Positions 45,104-54,482 of a DNA stretch of 64,000 bases are shown piece after piece. The position numbers were made by a program, and so were the translations under genes. The notes under the pieces are model-generated. The model had not been told where the DNA came from. It was given only the letters and a program-made list of their open reading frames with translations, and did not search any database. Numbering within the stretch: position 1 is the stretch's first letter; each line of letters opens with the position of its first letter. The stretch lies in NCBI RefSeq assembly GCF_044502415.1, contig NZ_CP172402.1; one strand, given 5' to 3'. Source of the stretch: Haloimpatiens lingqiaonensis. Its GTDB lineage: Bacteria > Bacillota > Clostridia > Clostridiales > Clostridiaceae.

Positions 45104-45433
45104 TATAATATTGTTAATTAAATAACAATCAAAAATATATTAACTAAAATAGATATACAACTAATTATATTAACTCAACTTTGGGATATATGGGTCAGCG
45201 GGCTTGCCAGTTCTTTAAGTAAGATTTCTTGCTATCACAAATTAATTATAAAAAACTCCTTGAGTTTTATCCTTCACTCTTACTTATTACTCCTTACCTC
45301 TTACTTACTTACTTAATATTATAACTGCGAAAGTTAAGTTATATTGAAAAACATAATTAAGTTCAAAAACATATAATAATATACTATATATTTTTCTGAA
45401 AAATATGTTAATATAGATATGGGGAGGAGTAAT
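45104..45433. repeat. Intergenic repeats upstream of crt
   Basis: GGTCAGCGGGCTTGCCA (about 45190), a copy of AAAAACTCCTTGAGTTTTAT (45251-45270), and CTTACTTACTTACTTAA repeats. The crt promoter must lie after 45310; I see TATAAT at 45372 without a good -35. Confidence 0.55.
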
Positions 45434-46213
45434 ATGGAACTTAAAAATGTTGTTTTAGAAAAGAGAGAAAATATAGGGATAATTACTATGAATAGGCCTA
45501 GTGTTTTAAATGCTATAAATACTGAAACTCTACTGGATCTTCAAAAGGTTATAAGTTGTGTTGAAAAAGATGATGATATATATGTGCTTATAATAACTGG
45601 AGCAGGAAAAGCTTTTGTAGCTGGAGCAGATATTAATGAAATGAAGGATATGACAACCATTGAAGGAAGAAAATTTAGTATTCTTGGAAATGAAATTTTT
45701 AGAAAATTAGAAATATTAGAAAAGCCAGTTATAGCTGCGGTAAACGGTTTCGCCATAGGTGGAGGGTGTGAACTCTCAATGGCATGTGATATTAGAATAT
45801 CATCTAGTAAAGCTAAATTTGCTCAATCAGAAGTAGCCCTAGGTATAACACCTGGATTTGGTGGAACTCAAAGGCTTGCTAGATATATAGGACTAGGCAA
45901 GGCAAAGGAATTGATGTTTACAGGTAGATTTTTTAGTGCAGAAGAGGCACTGCATATGGGACTTGTAAATGCAGTATATGAGCCAGAAGAGCTAATGGAT
46001 GAGGCTATAAAATTGGCTGAGTCTATAGCTAAAAATGCACCAATTGCAGTTAAGCTATGTAAGGAAGCTATAAACAGAGGTATGCAGATGGACATGGATA
46101 CTGCTATAAAGTATGAATCAGAAATATTTGGGGAATGTTTTTCAACAGAAGATCAAAAGGAAGGTATGAATGCTTTTGTTGAAAAAAGAAATAAAAATTT
46201 TAAGAACAAATAA
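45434..46213 (+). CDS. crt: 3-hydroxybutyryl-CoA dehydratase (crotonase)
   Basis: 259 residues of the enoyl-CoA hydratase family. The oxyanion-hole segments are AGKAFVAGADINEMKDM and GFAIGGGCELSMACDIR. The catalytic Glu residues lie in GGGCELSMACD and SEVALGITPGFGGTQRL. It dehydrates 3-hydroxybutyryl-CoA to crotonyl-CoA. GGGGAGGAG lies before the ATG at 45434; an ATG 15 bases upstream is inside that site. First gene of crt-bcd-etfB-etfA-hbd. Confidence 0.95.
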   Translation: MELKNVVLEKRENIGIITMNRPSVLNAINTETLLDLQKVISCVEKDDDIYVLIITGAGKAFVAGADINEMKDMTTIEGRKFSILGNEIFRKLEILEKPVIAAVNGFAIGGGCELSMACDIRISSSKAKFAQSEVALGITPGFGGTQRLARYIGLGKAKELMFTGRFFSAEEALHMGLVNAVYEPEELMDEAIKLAESIAKNAPIAVKLCKEAINRGMQMDMDTAIKYESEIFGECFSTEDQKEGMNAFVEKRNKNFKNK

Positions 46214-46252
46214 TAAAAAACAAAAAACAAAATAAATAAGGGGGTAAAATAA

Positions 46253-47392
46253 ATGAATTTTGCATTGACAAAAGAACAGGAATTGGTAAGGCAAATGGTA
46301 AGAGAATTCGCTGAAAATGAAGTTAAGCCATTAGCAGCAGAAATCGACGAAACAGAAGAGTTTCCTATGGAAAATGTAAAGAAAATGGGGAAATACAAAA
46401 TGATGGGGATACCATTTGCCAAGGAATACGGAGGAGCAGGTGGAGATACCTTATCTTATATAATAGCTGTAGAAGAACTTTCTAAAGTTTGCGCTTCTAC
46501 AGGTGTTATCCTTTCAGCTCACACATCTTTATGCGCTTCCTTGATAGAACAATTTGGTACAGAAGAACAAAAACAAAAATATTTAATACCTCTTGCTAAA
46601 GGGGAAAAAATAGGTGCCTTTGGACTTACAGAACCTAATGCAGGTACAGATGCAGCAGGACAACAAACTGTAGCGGTGGATATGGGTGACCATTATTTAG
46701 TTAATGGGTCAAAAATATTCATAACTAATGGTGGAGTGGCAGATGTTTTTTGTATATTTGCTATGACAGACAAGAGCAAAGGAACTAGGGGGATATCTTG
46801 CCTAATAATAGAAAAAGGATATAAAGGATTTTCCATAGGAAAACTTGAAAATAAAATGGGTATAAGAGCATCTTCAACTACTGAACTTATATTTGAAGAT
46901 TGCATTGTTCCGAAGGAAAATTTAGTTGGAAAAGAAGGCAAGGGTTTCTCTATAGCCATGAAAACTCTAGATGGAGGAAGAATAGGTATTGCAGCGCAGG
47001 CTCTTGGAATAGCAGAAGGTGCATTTGAAGAGGCTGTTAAATATACAAAAGAAAGAAAGCAATTTGGAAGAAGTATATCTTCATTCCAAGGATTACAATG
47101 GATGATAGCAGATATGGATACAAAGATTGAAGCTGCTAAATTGCTAGTTTATAATGCTGCATGGAAAAAGGATAATGGAATGCCATATAGTGTAGATGCT
47201 GCAAGGGCAAAATTATATGCTGCTGAAGTGGCTATGGAAGTTACTACAAAGGCTGTTCAACTATTTGGAGGCTATGGATATACTAAGGAATATCCAATGG
47301 AAAGAATGATGAGAGATGCCAAGATAACTGAGATATATGAAGGAACTTCAGAGGTTCAAAGAATGGTTATAGCAGGCAGTGTATTAAGATAG
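46253..47392 (+). CDS. bcd: Butyryl-CoA dehydrogenase
   Basis: 379 residues, an acyl-CoA dehydrogenase. FAD and substrate motifs include FGLTEPNAGTDAAGQQT, KIFITNGGVADVF, RKQFGRSISSFQGLQW, and the catalytic base region YEGTSEVQRMVIAGSVL. With EtfAB it reduces crotonyl-CoA and ferredoxin together using NADH (flavin-based bifurcation), as known in related clostridia. Strong GGGGG site before the ATG. Confidence 0.95.
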   Translation: MNFALTKEQELVRQMVREFAENEVKPLAAEIDETEEFPMENVKKMGKYKMMGIPFAKEYGGAGGDTLSYIIAVEELSKVCASTGVILSAHTSLCASLIEQFGTEEQKQKYLIPLAKGEKIGAFGLTEPNAGTDAAGQQTVAVDMGDHYLVNGSKIFITNGGVADVFCIFAMTDKSKGTRGISCLIIEKGYKGFSIGKLENKMGIRASSTTELIFEDCIVPKENLVGKEGKGFSIAMKTLDGGRIGIAAQALGIAEGAFEEAVKYTKERKQFGRSISSFQGLQWMIADMDTKIEAAKLLVYNAAWKKDNGMPYSVDAARAKLYAAEVAMEVTTKAVQLFGGYGYTKEYPMERMMRDAKITEIYEGTSEVQRMVIAGSVLR

Positions 47393-47404
47393 GGGGGCAT
47401 TGAG

Positions 47405-48184
47405 ATGAATATTGTTGTTTGTTTAAAGCAGGTACCAGATACAAATGAAGTTAAAATAGATCCTAAAACTGGAACACTTATAAGAGAGGGAGTTCCATCC
47501 ATAATAAATCCAGATGACAAAAATGCTTTAGAAGAAGCTTTAAATTTAAAAGATGCAGTAGGTGCTAAAGTCACTGTTATAAGTATGGGACCACCACAAG
47601 CTGAAAAAGCTTTAAGAGAAGCTTTGGCTATGGGAGCAGATGAGGCTATACTGATATCAGACAGGGCTTTTGCAGGAGCAGATACATTAGCTACTTCACG
47701 TGCATTAGCAGGGGCATTAAAAAAATTAGATTATGATATAGTATTTGCTGGAAGACAAGCTATTGATGGAGATACAGCTCAAGTTGGTCCTGAAATAGCA
47801 GAGCATTTAGATCTTCCACAAATAACATATGTTGAAAAAATAGAAGTAAATGGAGAAGAGTTAAAAGTAAGAAGGGCTTTAGAAGATGGTTATGAAACTA
47901 TAAAAGTTAAAATGCCTGTGCTTTTAACAGCTATAAAAGAATTAAATCATCCAAGATATATGAATATAGAAAATATATTTGGGGTTTTTGATAAAGAAAT
48001 AAAACTATGGAATGCAGATTATATAGAAGTAGATAAATCCCTTCTAGGACTATCAGGTTCACCAACAAAGGTTAAGAAGTCAGCTACTAAGGAGACAAAG
48101 GGAGCGGGTGAAGTAGTTAACTTACCACCAAAGGAAGCTGCTGCTTATGCCATTGGAAAATTAAAAGAGAAACACTACATTTAA
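47405..48184 (+). CDS. etfB: Electron transfer flavoprotein beta subunit
   Basis: 259 residues. IVVCLKQVPDTNEVKIDPKT starts the family fold, and FAGRQAIDGDTAQVGPEIAE and the signature VRRALEDGYETIKVKMPVLL are present. It holds the bifurcating flavin in butyrate formers. It lies 12 bases after bcd. Confidence 0.95.
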   Translation: MNIVVCLKQVPDTNEVKIDPKTGTLIREGVPSIINPDDKNALEEALNLKDAVGAKVTVISMGPPQAEKALREALAMGADEAILISDRAFAGADTLATSRALAGALKKLDYDIVFAGRQAIDGDTAQVGPEIAEHLDLPQITYVEKIEVNGEELKVRRALEDGYETIKVKMPVLLTAIKELNHPRYMNIENIFGVFDKEIKLWNADYIEVDKSLLGLSGSPTKVKKSATKETKGAGEVVNLPPKEAAAYAIGKLKEKHYI

Positions 48185-48203
48185 GGAGTTGGAGGGATTA
48201 TAA

Positions 48204-49205
48204 ATGAACATAGCAGATTATAAAGGTGTTTGGGTTTTTGCGGAACAAAGAGATGGAAAGATACAAAAGGTTGCATTAGAACTATTAGGAAAAGGTAGAG
48301 ATATTGCAGATAAACTAGGGGTAGAATTAACCGCGTTATTGTTAGGTGAAAATACGGATTCTATGGCGAAAGATTTAGCTAGTCATGGTGCTGATAAGGT
48401 TTTAGTAGTGGATAACCCATTATTAAAGAACTATACTACTGATGGATATACAAAGGTTATATGTGATTTAGTAAGGGAAAGAAAACCAGAAATATTATTT
48501 ATAGGAGCAAGTTATATAGGAAGAGATTTAGGACCAAGAGTTGCAGCAAGATTAGAAACAGGACTTACTGCAGATTGTACAGCTTTGGATATAGATAAAG
48601 AAAACAACAATCTTTTAATGACAAGACCAGCTTTTGGTGGAAACTTAATGGCTACAATAGTATGTGGAGATCATAGACCACAGATGGCTACTGTAAGACC
48701 AGGAGTTTTTGAAAAATTACCAGAGGATGAAGATAGTAAATGTAAAATAGAAAAGGCTACTGTTCAATTGGAAGAAAGCCATATTAGAACAAAAGTAGAG
48801 GAAGTAGTTAAGCTTGCTAAGGAAACTGTAGATATAGGAGAGGCACAAATCATTGTATCTGGTGGTAGAGGTGTAGGTGCAGGAGAAAACTTTAAGTTAT
48901 TAAAGGAGCTAGCAGATGCATTAGGTGGAGAAGTTGGTGGCTCAAGAGCTGCAGTAGAAAGTGGCTGGGTAGATAAAGCTGTTCAAGTAGGTCAAACAGG
49001 AAAAACTGTAAGACCAAAGGTATATATTGCTTGTGGTATTTCAGGAGCTATACAGCATTTAGCTGGAATGCAGGACAGTGATTTTATAATAGCTATAAAT
49101 AAGGATGGAGATGCTCCAATTATGAAAGTAGCTGATATTGGAATAGTAGGAGACTTAAACAAAGTCATACCAGAAATGATAGCTAAGGCTAAAGAAATAA
49201 TTTAA
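48204..49205 (+). CDS. etfA: Electron transfer flavoprotein alpha subunit
   Basis: 333 residues. The C-terminal FAD domain has IIVSGGRGVGAGENFKLLKE, VGGSRAAVESGWVDKAVQVG and YIACGISGAIQHLAGMQ, followed by INKDGDAPIMKVADIGIVGD. It pairs with EtfB and shuttles electrons to Bcd. It lies 19 bases after etfB with GGAGGG upstream. Confidence 0.95.
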   Translation: MNIADYKGVWVFAEQRDGKIQKVALELLGKGRDIADKLGVELTALLLGENTDSMAKDLASHGADKVLVVDNPLLKNYTTDGYTKVICDLVRERKPEILFIGASYIGRDLGPRVAARLETGLTADCTALDIDKENNNLLMTRPAFGGNLMATIVCGDHRPQMATVRPGVFEKLPEDEDSKCKIEKATVQLEESHIRTKVEEVVKLAKETVDIGEAQIIVSGGRGVGAGENFKLLKELADALGGEVGGSRAAVESGWVDKAVQVGQTGKTVRPKVYIACGISGAIQHLAGMQDSDFIIAINKDGDAPIMKVADIGIVGDLNKVIPEMIAKAKEII

Positions 49206-49382
49206 AAAGACTGATAATTTGAAATAATATAAAATTTCATCCAATGGTTATTTGACGTAATGAAAACTTGTTATATATGGATATGTGAATAGTTTGCTCT
49301 AAGGTTGTATTAATATTAGGGCAAATTATTCTATATAATAAAAATTATTTTGGGGTGTTAATATTAAAGGAGGGCGTAAAAT

Positions 49383-50228
49383 ATGAAAATATGTGTACTT
49401 GGTGCTGGTACTATGGGTTCTGGAATAGTACAGGCTTTTGCCATGAATGGTCATGAGGTTTTAGTAAGAGATATAAAGGATGAGTTTGTTGATAGAGGAC
49501 TACAAAACATAAATAAAAACTTATCTAAATTAGTTCAAAAGGGAAAAATGGACGAGTCAACTAAAGAAGAAATACTTACAAGAATATCAGGAACTACAGA
49601 CTTGGGTTTAGCTGAAGATTGTGATTTAGTTGTAGAAGCAGCCATAGAAAATATGGAAATAAAGAAAAAAATATTTGCTGAATTAGATGGAATATGTAAA
49701 GAAGATACAATATTAGCTTCTAATACTTCATCTCTTTCCATAACTGAAATAGCTTCTGCTACAAAAAGACCAGATAAAGTAATAGGAATGCACTTCTTTA
49801 ATCCTGCTCCTATTATGAAGTTAGTAGAAGTAATAAGGGGTATGGCTACATCTCAAGAGACTTTTGAAAAAATTAAGGATTTAGCTATAAATATAGGCAA
49901 AGAACCTGTAGAAGTGGCAGAAGCACCAGGATTTGTGGTAAATAGAATACTTATACCAATGATTAATGAAGCTATAGGAATATACGCTGAAGGTGTAGCT
50001 TCAGTTGAAGATATAGATAAGGCTATGAAATACGGCGCAAATCATCCAATGGGACCTCTAGCTTTAGGGGATCTTATAGGTCTTGATGTATGTCTTGCTA
50101 TAATGGATGTTTTATATAGTGAGACAGGAGACACAAAATACAGAGCCCATTCATTACTTAGAAAATATGTTAGAGCTGGATGGCTTGGAAGAAAAACATC
50201 AAAAGGATTTTATGACTACTCTAAATAA
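49383..50228 (+). CDS. hbd: 3-hydroxybutyryl-CoA dehydrogenase
   Basis: 281 residues. The NAD site is ICVLGAGTMGSGIVQAFAMN, and the catalytic His-Glu pair is in GMHFFNPAPIMKLVEVIRG. APGFVVNRILIPMINEAI is conserved. It reduces acetoacetyl-CoA. It lies 177 bases after etfA; the gap holds an imperfect hairpin near 49290-49332, so hbd may be made at a different level. The thiolase gene is not in the window. Confidence 0.95.
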   Translation: MKICVLGAGTMGSGIVQAFAMNGHEVLVRDIKDEFVDRGLQNINKNLSKLVQKGKMDESTKEEILTRISGTTDLGLAEDCDLVVEAAIENMEIKKKIFAELDGICKEDTILASNTSSLSITEIASATKRPDKVIGMHFFNPAPIMKLVEVIRGMATSQETFEKIKDLAINIGKEPVEVAEAPGFVVNRILIPMINEAIGIYAEGVASVEDIDKAMKYGANHPMGPLALGDLIGLDVCLAIMDVLYSETGDTKYRAHSLLRKYVRAGWLGRKTSKGFYDYSK

Positions 50229-50239
50229 GAAAATTATGA

Positions 50240-50331
50240 CGTTGTCACAATTTTCAGTGGGCTAGTGTGCAAGTGTGCTAGAGGGCTAAAATTAGTGTGC
50301 TAGTGTGCTAGAGGACCAGAGGGCTAGAGAA
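50240..50331. repeat. Tandem GTGCTAGWG repeats after hbd
   Basis: GGGCTAGTGTGCAAGTGTGC, AGTGTGCTAGTGTGCTAG and GGGCTAGAG occur in close succession. They abut the second copy of the large noncoding element. Confidence 0.65.
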
Positions 50332-51505
50332 GGATAATTTTTCTTCATTTCATTACGAAAAATTTTAGAATGTAAAAAAGAAAGATAACATAATTTGACA
50401 ACGCGAAATTATGTTATCTTTCTTTTTGGACTTAGCTTAAATCTTTTATTGGCGATAGCCAGACTAAATATATAAATATCAGATATCAAATATCAAATAT
50501 CAATTAATGTGGATTTTCTTCATTTTATTCAGAAAATCTTTAAGTTAGAAAAAGAAAGGGATAATAATCTTTTTATGCGAAGCCGTTCGAAAAGTTATAT
50601 GGTAACCATTAATATAAGATAGTAACTAAAATTCAATTTATTTTGCTGTAGGACGGTTGATTGTATAAATCTTAGTTTGTAGATAAGTAAGAAATAAAAA
50701 GTAAGAAGTAAGAGTAAAGGATAAAACTCAATGAGTTTTTTATAATTAATTTGTGAATAAGTAAAAGATAATGGTTGTGGTAAAAATAGATTATCCCAGC
50801 TATTTTCTATAATAAGTCTTTTATTATAAATCAGCGGGCTATGCCAAAATAAATTTTTAAGTGTTCAACTTCTGATTTTTTTACCTATTTACTTCTTTTA
50901 TTATTACATTTATTTAATTAAAGATTTTCCATAACATAGTGAAGGAAAGTCTTCATTCACTATTACTTCTTCCACAAATTCTAATTTAAGAAATTCCATA
51001 GTAATTTCAACATTATTTGATATTTGATATTTGATATTTGATATTTAATATTTCTATATTTTCGCTGGCTATCGCCAATAAAAGATTTTTTAAGCCCTAA
51101 AAGAAAAGATATAACTGCTTTGTTTAATGAAACAGTTATATCTTTTCTTACTATACCATTCTTCATATTCAATTAAAGATTTTCCATAGCAAAGCGGCGG
51201 AAAATCATCCTTTAGTAGGCCGTTCTCTCCCGTGACGATATATGCATGAACTGAAAAATCTGATTTTAATGGAGTGATAAATGTGAAATTTAGGACTATT
51301 GAACTAGCCTTAGAACTTCTTTATTTGTCCATTTAAAGCACCGTTAAGAAGTTTTCATTGCCTGAGCGAGGCACGAGTGAGTTTGAAAACTTTAGGGGCT
51401 TTAAATGGACAAATATTAGAAGTTCTTGGCGTATTGTTCAAGTCCAAAATTTCACATTTATCACGGAATTAGAATCAGATTTTTCCTATGCACTTACTTC
51501 ACAAT
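50332..51505 (-). repeat. Large structured noncoding element, copy B (inverted)
   Basis: Read on the minus strand it begins ATTGTGAAGTAAGTGC, overlapping the last codons of rsgI, then a giant hairpin at 51253-51485 (233 nt) with the same plan as copy A. The inner stem is TTGTCCATTTAAAGC / GCTTTAAATGGACAA, different in sequence but fully paired. The unpaired linker (about 51211-51252) is nearly identical to copy A's. The other part is bounded by GGATAATTTTTCTTC (50332) and its inverse ending at 51210, and includes a T-tailed hairpin at 50375-50427. No protein is encoded. It holds an extra repeat-rich stretch at about 50630-50900. Confidence 0.85.
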
Positions 51506-52480
51506 ATATTTTTTAGGCGGAGTTACAGAATTTTTTTGTTTATTTAAATTTTTATTATCTACGTTGTTTTTGTTGCCACTTTCTTTTTCTTTAGCATTTG
51601 TATCATTTTGTACTTTTTTTTCTGGTGAATTATTTTTATTTCCATTAGATGAATTGTTAGTTTTTTTATTAGGGCTATTATTTTTATTTATATAGCTATT
51701 GTTTTCTTTATTTAAGTTATTTATTTTACTTTTAGAATCTGAATCTTTGGAGTTAATAATATTATTATTCTTGGTATTATTGTTGGTATTATTGTTGTTT
51801 TTGTTATTATTATTTTTGTTGCTATTATTATTATTATTATTGGTACTATTATTAAAATGATTATTTTCTATACTGCGGTTAGATTTTTTATATTCACTAT
51901 AATTAGTTTTATTGCCTTTTGAAGTTTTTATATTGTAATTGATTTTAAAATTTTTAAGATCATTTTCTATATCAGTGATATCTAGCCTAGATACATCGCC
52001 TTTAAAGTCTAAATTTATAGATTTAGATCCATTTTTATAGTTATCATTTATATAATTTTCCCTTTGAGCCTCTTTTAGTATTAATTGAATTCCAGTTTCT
52101 AAAGTTTTATTTTTTAAGTTTAAATTTTTTATTACATTAGTGCCATCTGTATTTAAAGCTGTGATTTTAATTATTTTATTCCATTTATTCAATTCTAACT
52201 TAATACATGGGTTTATATCTATGGTTACAGCATAAGCGGCAGTATTATAAAATCTAAAAAATGTGCTGAATAGAAAAATAATAAGTAAAGATGCTGCAAC
52301 TATAGAAAGTTTTTTGGTATTTTTATAAAATGGAGATTTTTTAATAATTTCTTCTGATTCATATATCTCACCTATGGAAGGACAGATAGTTAAATTTTTT
52401 ACATAAACAAATTCTCCACCAGAAGTTAAAAGCCCAACCTTGTTTTTATTAACTTCCATTACTATTCCTTTTTTAATCAT
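51494..52480 (-). CDS. rsgI: Anti-sigma factor RsgI
   Basis: 328 residues. The N-terminal RsgI domain (KKGIVMEVNKNKVGLLTSGG, LTICPSIGEIYE) binds SigI. One membrane helix follows (LSIVAASLLIIFLFSTFF), then the conserved YAVTIDINPCIKLELNKWNK segment outside the cell. The outer tail is an Asn/Lys/Ser-rich low-complexity stretch of about 150 residues with no carbohydrate-binding module. The start at 52480 has AGGTG nine bases upstream and overlaps sigI by eight bases. The last residues IVK and the stop lie inside the end sequence of the large noncoding element. Confidence 0.88.
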   Translation of the reverse strand: MIKKGIVMEVNKNKVGLLTSGGEFVYVKNLTICPSIGEIYESEEIIKKSPFYKNTKKLSIVAASLLIIFLFSTFFRFYNTAAYAVTIDINPCIKLELNKWNKIIKITALNTDGTNVIKNLNLKNKTLETGIQLILKEAQRENYINDNYKNGSKSINLDFKGDVSRLDITDIENDLKNFKINYNIKTSKGNKTNYSEYKKSNRSIENNHFNNSTNNNNNNSNKNNNNKNNNNTNNNTKNNNIINSKDSDSKSKINNLNKENNSYINKNNSPNKKTNNSSNGNKNNSPEKKVQNDTNAKEKESGNKNNVDNKNLNKQKNSVTPPKKYIVK

Positions 52481-53156
52481 TGATATCACCTGCCTTTTCA
52501 ATATTAAGGTATCCTTTGATATAAGTATAATTATCACTATATAATATTATAATTAATGCTATTAGGTATTTTCTCCAGGTTTCTATTAGCTTTCTTTTAC
52601 TATTTGTAATTAAGCATATCTCCTTAATAGGCAGTTGTTTTTTATTTTGCAAACTAGAAATTATGGTTTGAGAGTTTATACATGCTAAAGCTATATTCAG
52701 TAAGTTGTCCCTAGTGTCCTTATGTTTGGGACAATTTTCAGCAATATCTATAAAAGATAATTTGTATAGTTTTAATTCATCATTTAGTAATTTTATTTCC
52801 TCCATTCTTATATAATTCTCAGAAGCAATATTAAAATTATTTATAGATATAGTATTGTCAATAGAGTTAAAGGTATCTTCATCATTCCAAATAAGATGAG
52901 AAGCTTTGTTTGATTTTTTAAAAAAATCTATTAATGAATTTTTTATTATTATGGAAGCATAGTTGAAAAAGCTTCCTTTTTTATAGTTGTATGTATCACA
53001 AGCTTTATTAAAGGCTATAAGTGCTATGCTTATCTCATCATCATTTTTATCATCTAAATTTTTTTTACAAATTCTATTTGTTGTTTTATATATAAAATTC
53101 ATGCTATCCTTTATAAATTTATCTCTATTTTCTTTTCTCAAAAAATCTAGCTCCAT
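52473..53156 (-). CDS. sigI: RNA polymerase sigma factor SigI
   Basis: 227 residues. The SigI pattern is DDEISIALIAFNKACDTYN, KGSFFNYASIIIKNSLIDFF, and a C-terminal region-4-like helix (PIKEICLITNSKRKLIETWR, KYLIALIIILYS). SigI responds to heat or, in cellulolytic clostridia, to extracellular polysaccharide through RsgI. The ATG at 53156 follows AGGTG at six bases. It forms a coupled operon with rsgI. Confidence 0.88.
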   Translation of the reverse strand: MELDFLRKENRDKFIKDSMNFIYKTTNRICKKNLDDKNDDEISIALIAFNKACDTYNYKKGSFFNYASIIIKNSLIDFFKKSNKASHLIWNDEDTFNSIDNTISINNFNIASENYIRMEEIKLLNDELKLYKLSFIDIAENCPKHKDTRDNLLNIALACINSQTIISSLQNKKQLPIKEICLITNSKRKLIETWRKYLIALIIILYSDNYTYIKGYLNIEKAGDIND

Positions 53157-53233
53157 TAAAATCACCTCGAATCATAGAAAATAGTATACATTATTATATA
53201 CGAATTAACTATAAATTTTTAAAGAGGTAGCAT

Positions 53234-53262
53234 ACCCCTTTAAAAAAATATTTTTAATCGTA
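53234..53262 (+). promoter_or_regulatory. Possible SigI-type promoter of the DUF5667-type gene
   Basis: ACCCC (53234-53238) and CGTA (53259-53262) resemble the C-rich -35 and CGWA -10 elements described for SigI promoters, about 55 bases before the divergent gene. Motif recall is from memory and the match is short. Confidence 0.4.
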
Positions 53263-53315
53263 AATATAGTTATAGATGTGATTAAGATTAATTTTACTAT
53301 GAGGAGGAGAAAATT

Positions 53316-54443
53316 ATGAAAAAAATATGTATATTAACAATTTCTGCTTTATTGGCTTTAGGAGGAGTTGCAAAGGCAGATGAAACAATATCTTTTAAAG
53401 ATAAAGCGGGTATAGCTCCAGATAGCATATTTTACAAGGTAGATAGAGCATTAGAGGAAATAAGTTTAAAATTTACTTCTGATGAAGATAAAGCAGACAA
53501 GCTATTAAGTATTTCAGAGGAAAGACTTGGTGAAGTGCAAATTATGGCTGAAGATGAAAAAAGTGAATTATTAGAAGAAACTTTAGAGGATTATAATAAA
53601 ACTATTGAAGAGGCACAAAATATAGTGGATGAATTGAATGAAGGTAAAGATGAAAATGATACAGATAAGAAAGAAAGTGAAAAAGCTCAAGATGAAATAA
53701 ACAAAGTTGAAGAAGAGATTGCTAAAAATACAGAAAATTCTATAAAGGTTTTAGAAACTATAAAAGAAAAGTTACCAGATAAGGCTAAGAAAAACATAGA
53801 GGCTGTAATAGAAATGCAAAAAAATAAAAAAGAAGCAGTAAGACTTATGGTGGAAAAAAGACATGAGTTTAATGATGCTAAAGAGGCATATAATGAAGCA
53901 AAGACTGCACTAGAAAATGCAAAAGCTTCAGGTGATGCAGAAGCTATAAAAAAGGCTGAAGAGGAACTTAAAAATGCAGAAGAAGTTTTTGATGTTAAAA
54001 AACAAGAGTTAAAAGAAGCGGTTGCTAAAAAAGCAGAAGTAGTTAAAGCAAAGAAGACAGCTAAAAAAGATGAAGAAGCTAAAAAAGATGAAGAAAATAA
54101 AAAAGATAAAGAAGCTAAAAAAGATAAAGAAGATAAAAAGGGCAAAAAACATGAAAATAAAGTACAAGATAACATAGAAAATAAAGAAGAAATCAAAAAA
54201 GAAGATAAACAAGAAAATAAAATGAATAATAAAAAAGAAGATAAATCAGAAAGTAAGATGAATAACAAACAAGAAAATAATGAAGAAAATAATATGGAAA
54301 GCAAAAAAGAGAATAAAAACAAAGGTACAGAGAATAAGGAAGTAAACAAAAATGAAAGCATAGAGAATAAAAAAAGGAATAAAAATGAAAGCGTTGAGAA
54401 TAAAAAAGACAAGGAAAAAGGAACAAAAGACAAAAATAAATAG
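53316..54443 (+). CDS. Secreted DUF5667-type protein with Lys/Glu-rich tail
   Basis: 375 residues. A signal peptide (KKICILTISALLALGGVAKA) is followed by the DUF5667-like helical segment IAPDSIFYKVDRALEEISLK, FTSDEDKADKLLSISEERLG. Coiled-coil helices cover residues 100-240. The last 130 residues are low complexity: KKDEEAKKDEENKKDKEAK, then KENKNKGTENKE-like repeats. Likely an extracytoplasmic, wall-associated protein. It diverges from sigI-rsgI and may be in that regulon. GAGGAGGAG precedes the ATG. Function unknown. Confidence 0.78.
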   Translation: MKKICILTISALLALGGVAKADETISFKDKAGIAPDSIFYKVDRALEEISLKFTSDEDKADKLLSISEERLGEVQIMAEDEKSELLEETLEDYNKTIEEAQNIVDELNEGKDENDTDKKESEKAQDEINKVEEEIAKNTENSIKVLETIKEKLPDKAKKNIEAVIEMQKNKKEAVRLMVEKRHEFNDAKEAYNEAKTALENAKASGDAEAIKKAEEELKNAEEVFDVKKQELKEAVAKKAEVVKAKKTAKKDEEAKKDEENKKDKEAKKDKEDKKGKKHENKVQDNIENKEEIKKEDKQENKMNNKKEDKSESKMNNKQENNEENNMESKKENKNKGTENKEVNKNESIENKKRNKNESVENKKDKEKGTKDKNK

Positions 54444-54451
54444 AAAAAAAT

Positions 54452-54482
54452 TAATGCACCCATTGCTGGGTGCATTTTTTTA
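54452..54482 (+). terminator. Terminator after the DUF5667-type gene
   Basis: ATGCACCC / GGGTGCATTTTTTT with a six-base loop. Confidence 0.88.

Noticed and set aside
45310..45433. Rex operator before crt
   Set aside because: Only a half-site (ATGTTAATA) is seen. No full TTGTTAA-N4-TTAACAA palindrome could be found by eye.
53687..54475. A 262-codon minus-strand frame opposite the DUF5667-type gene
   Set aside because: It is the antisense of Lys/Glu/Asn repeats and gives an implausible Ser/Phe/Leu-only protein. The plus-strand gene has a signal peptide and a strong ribosome site.
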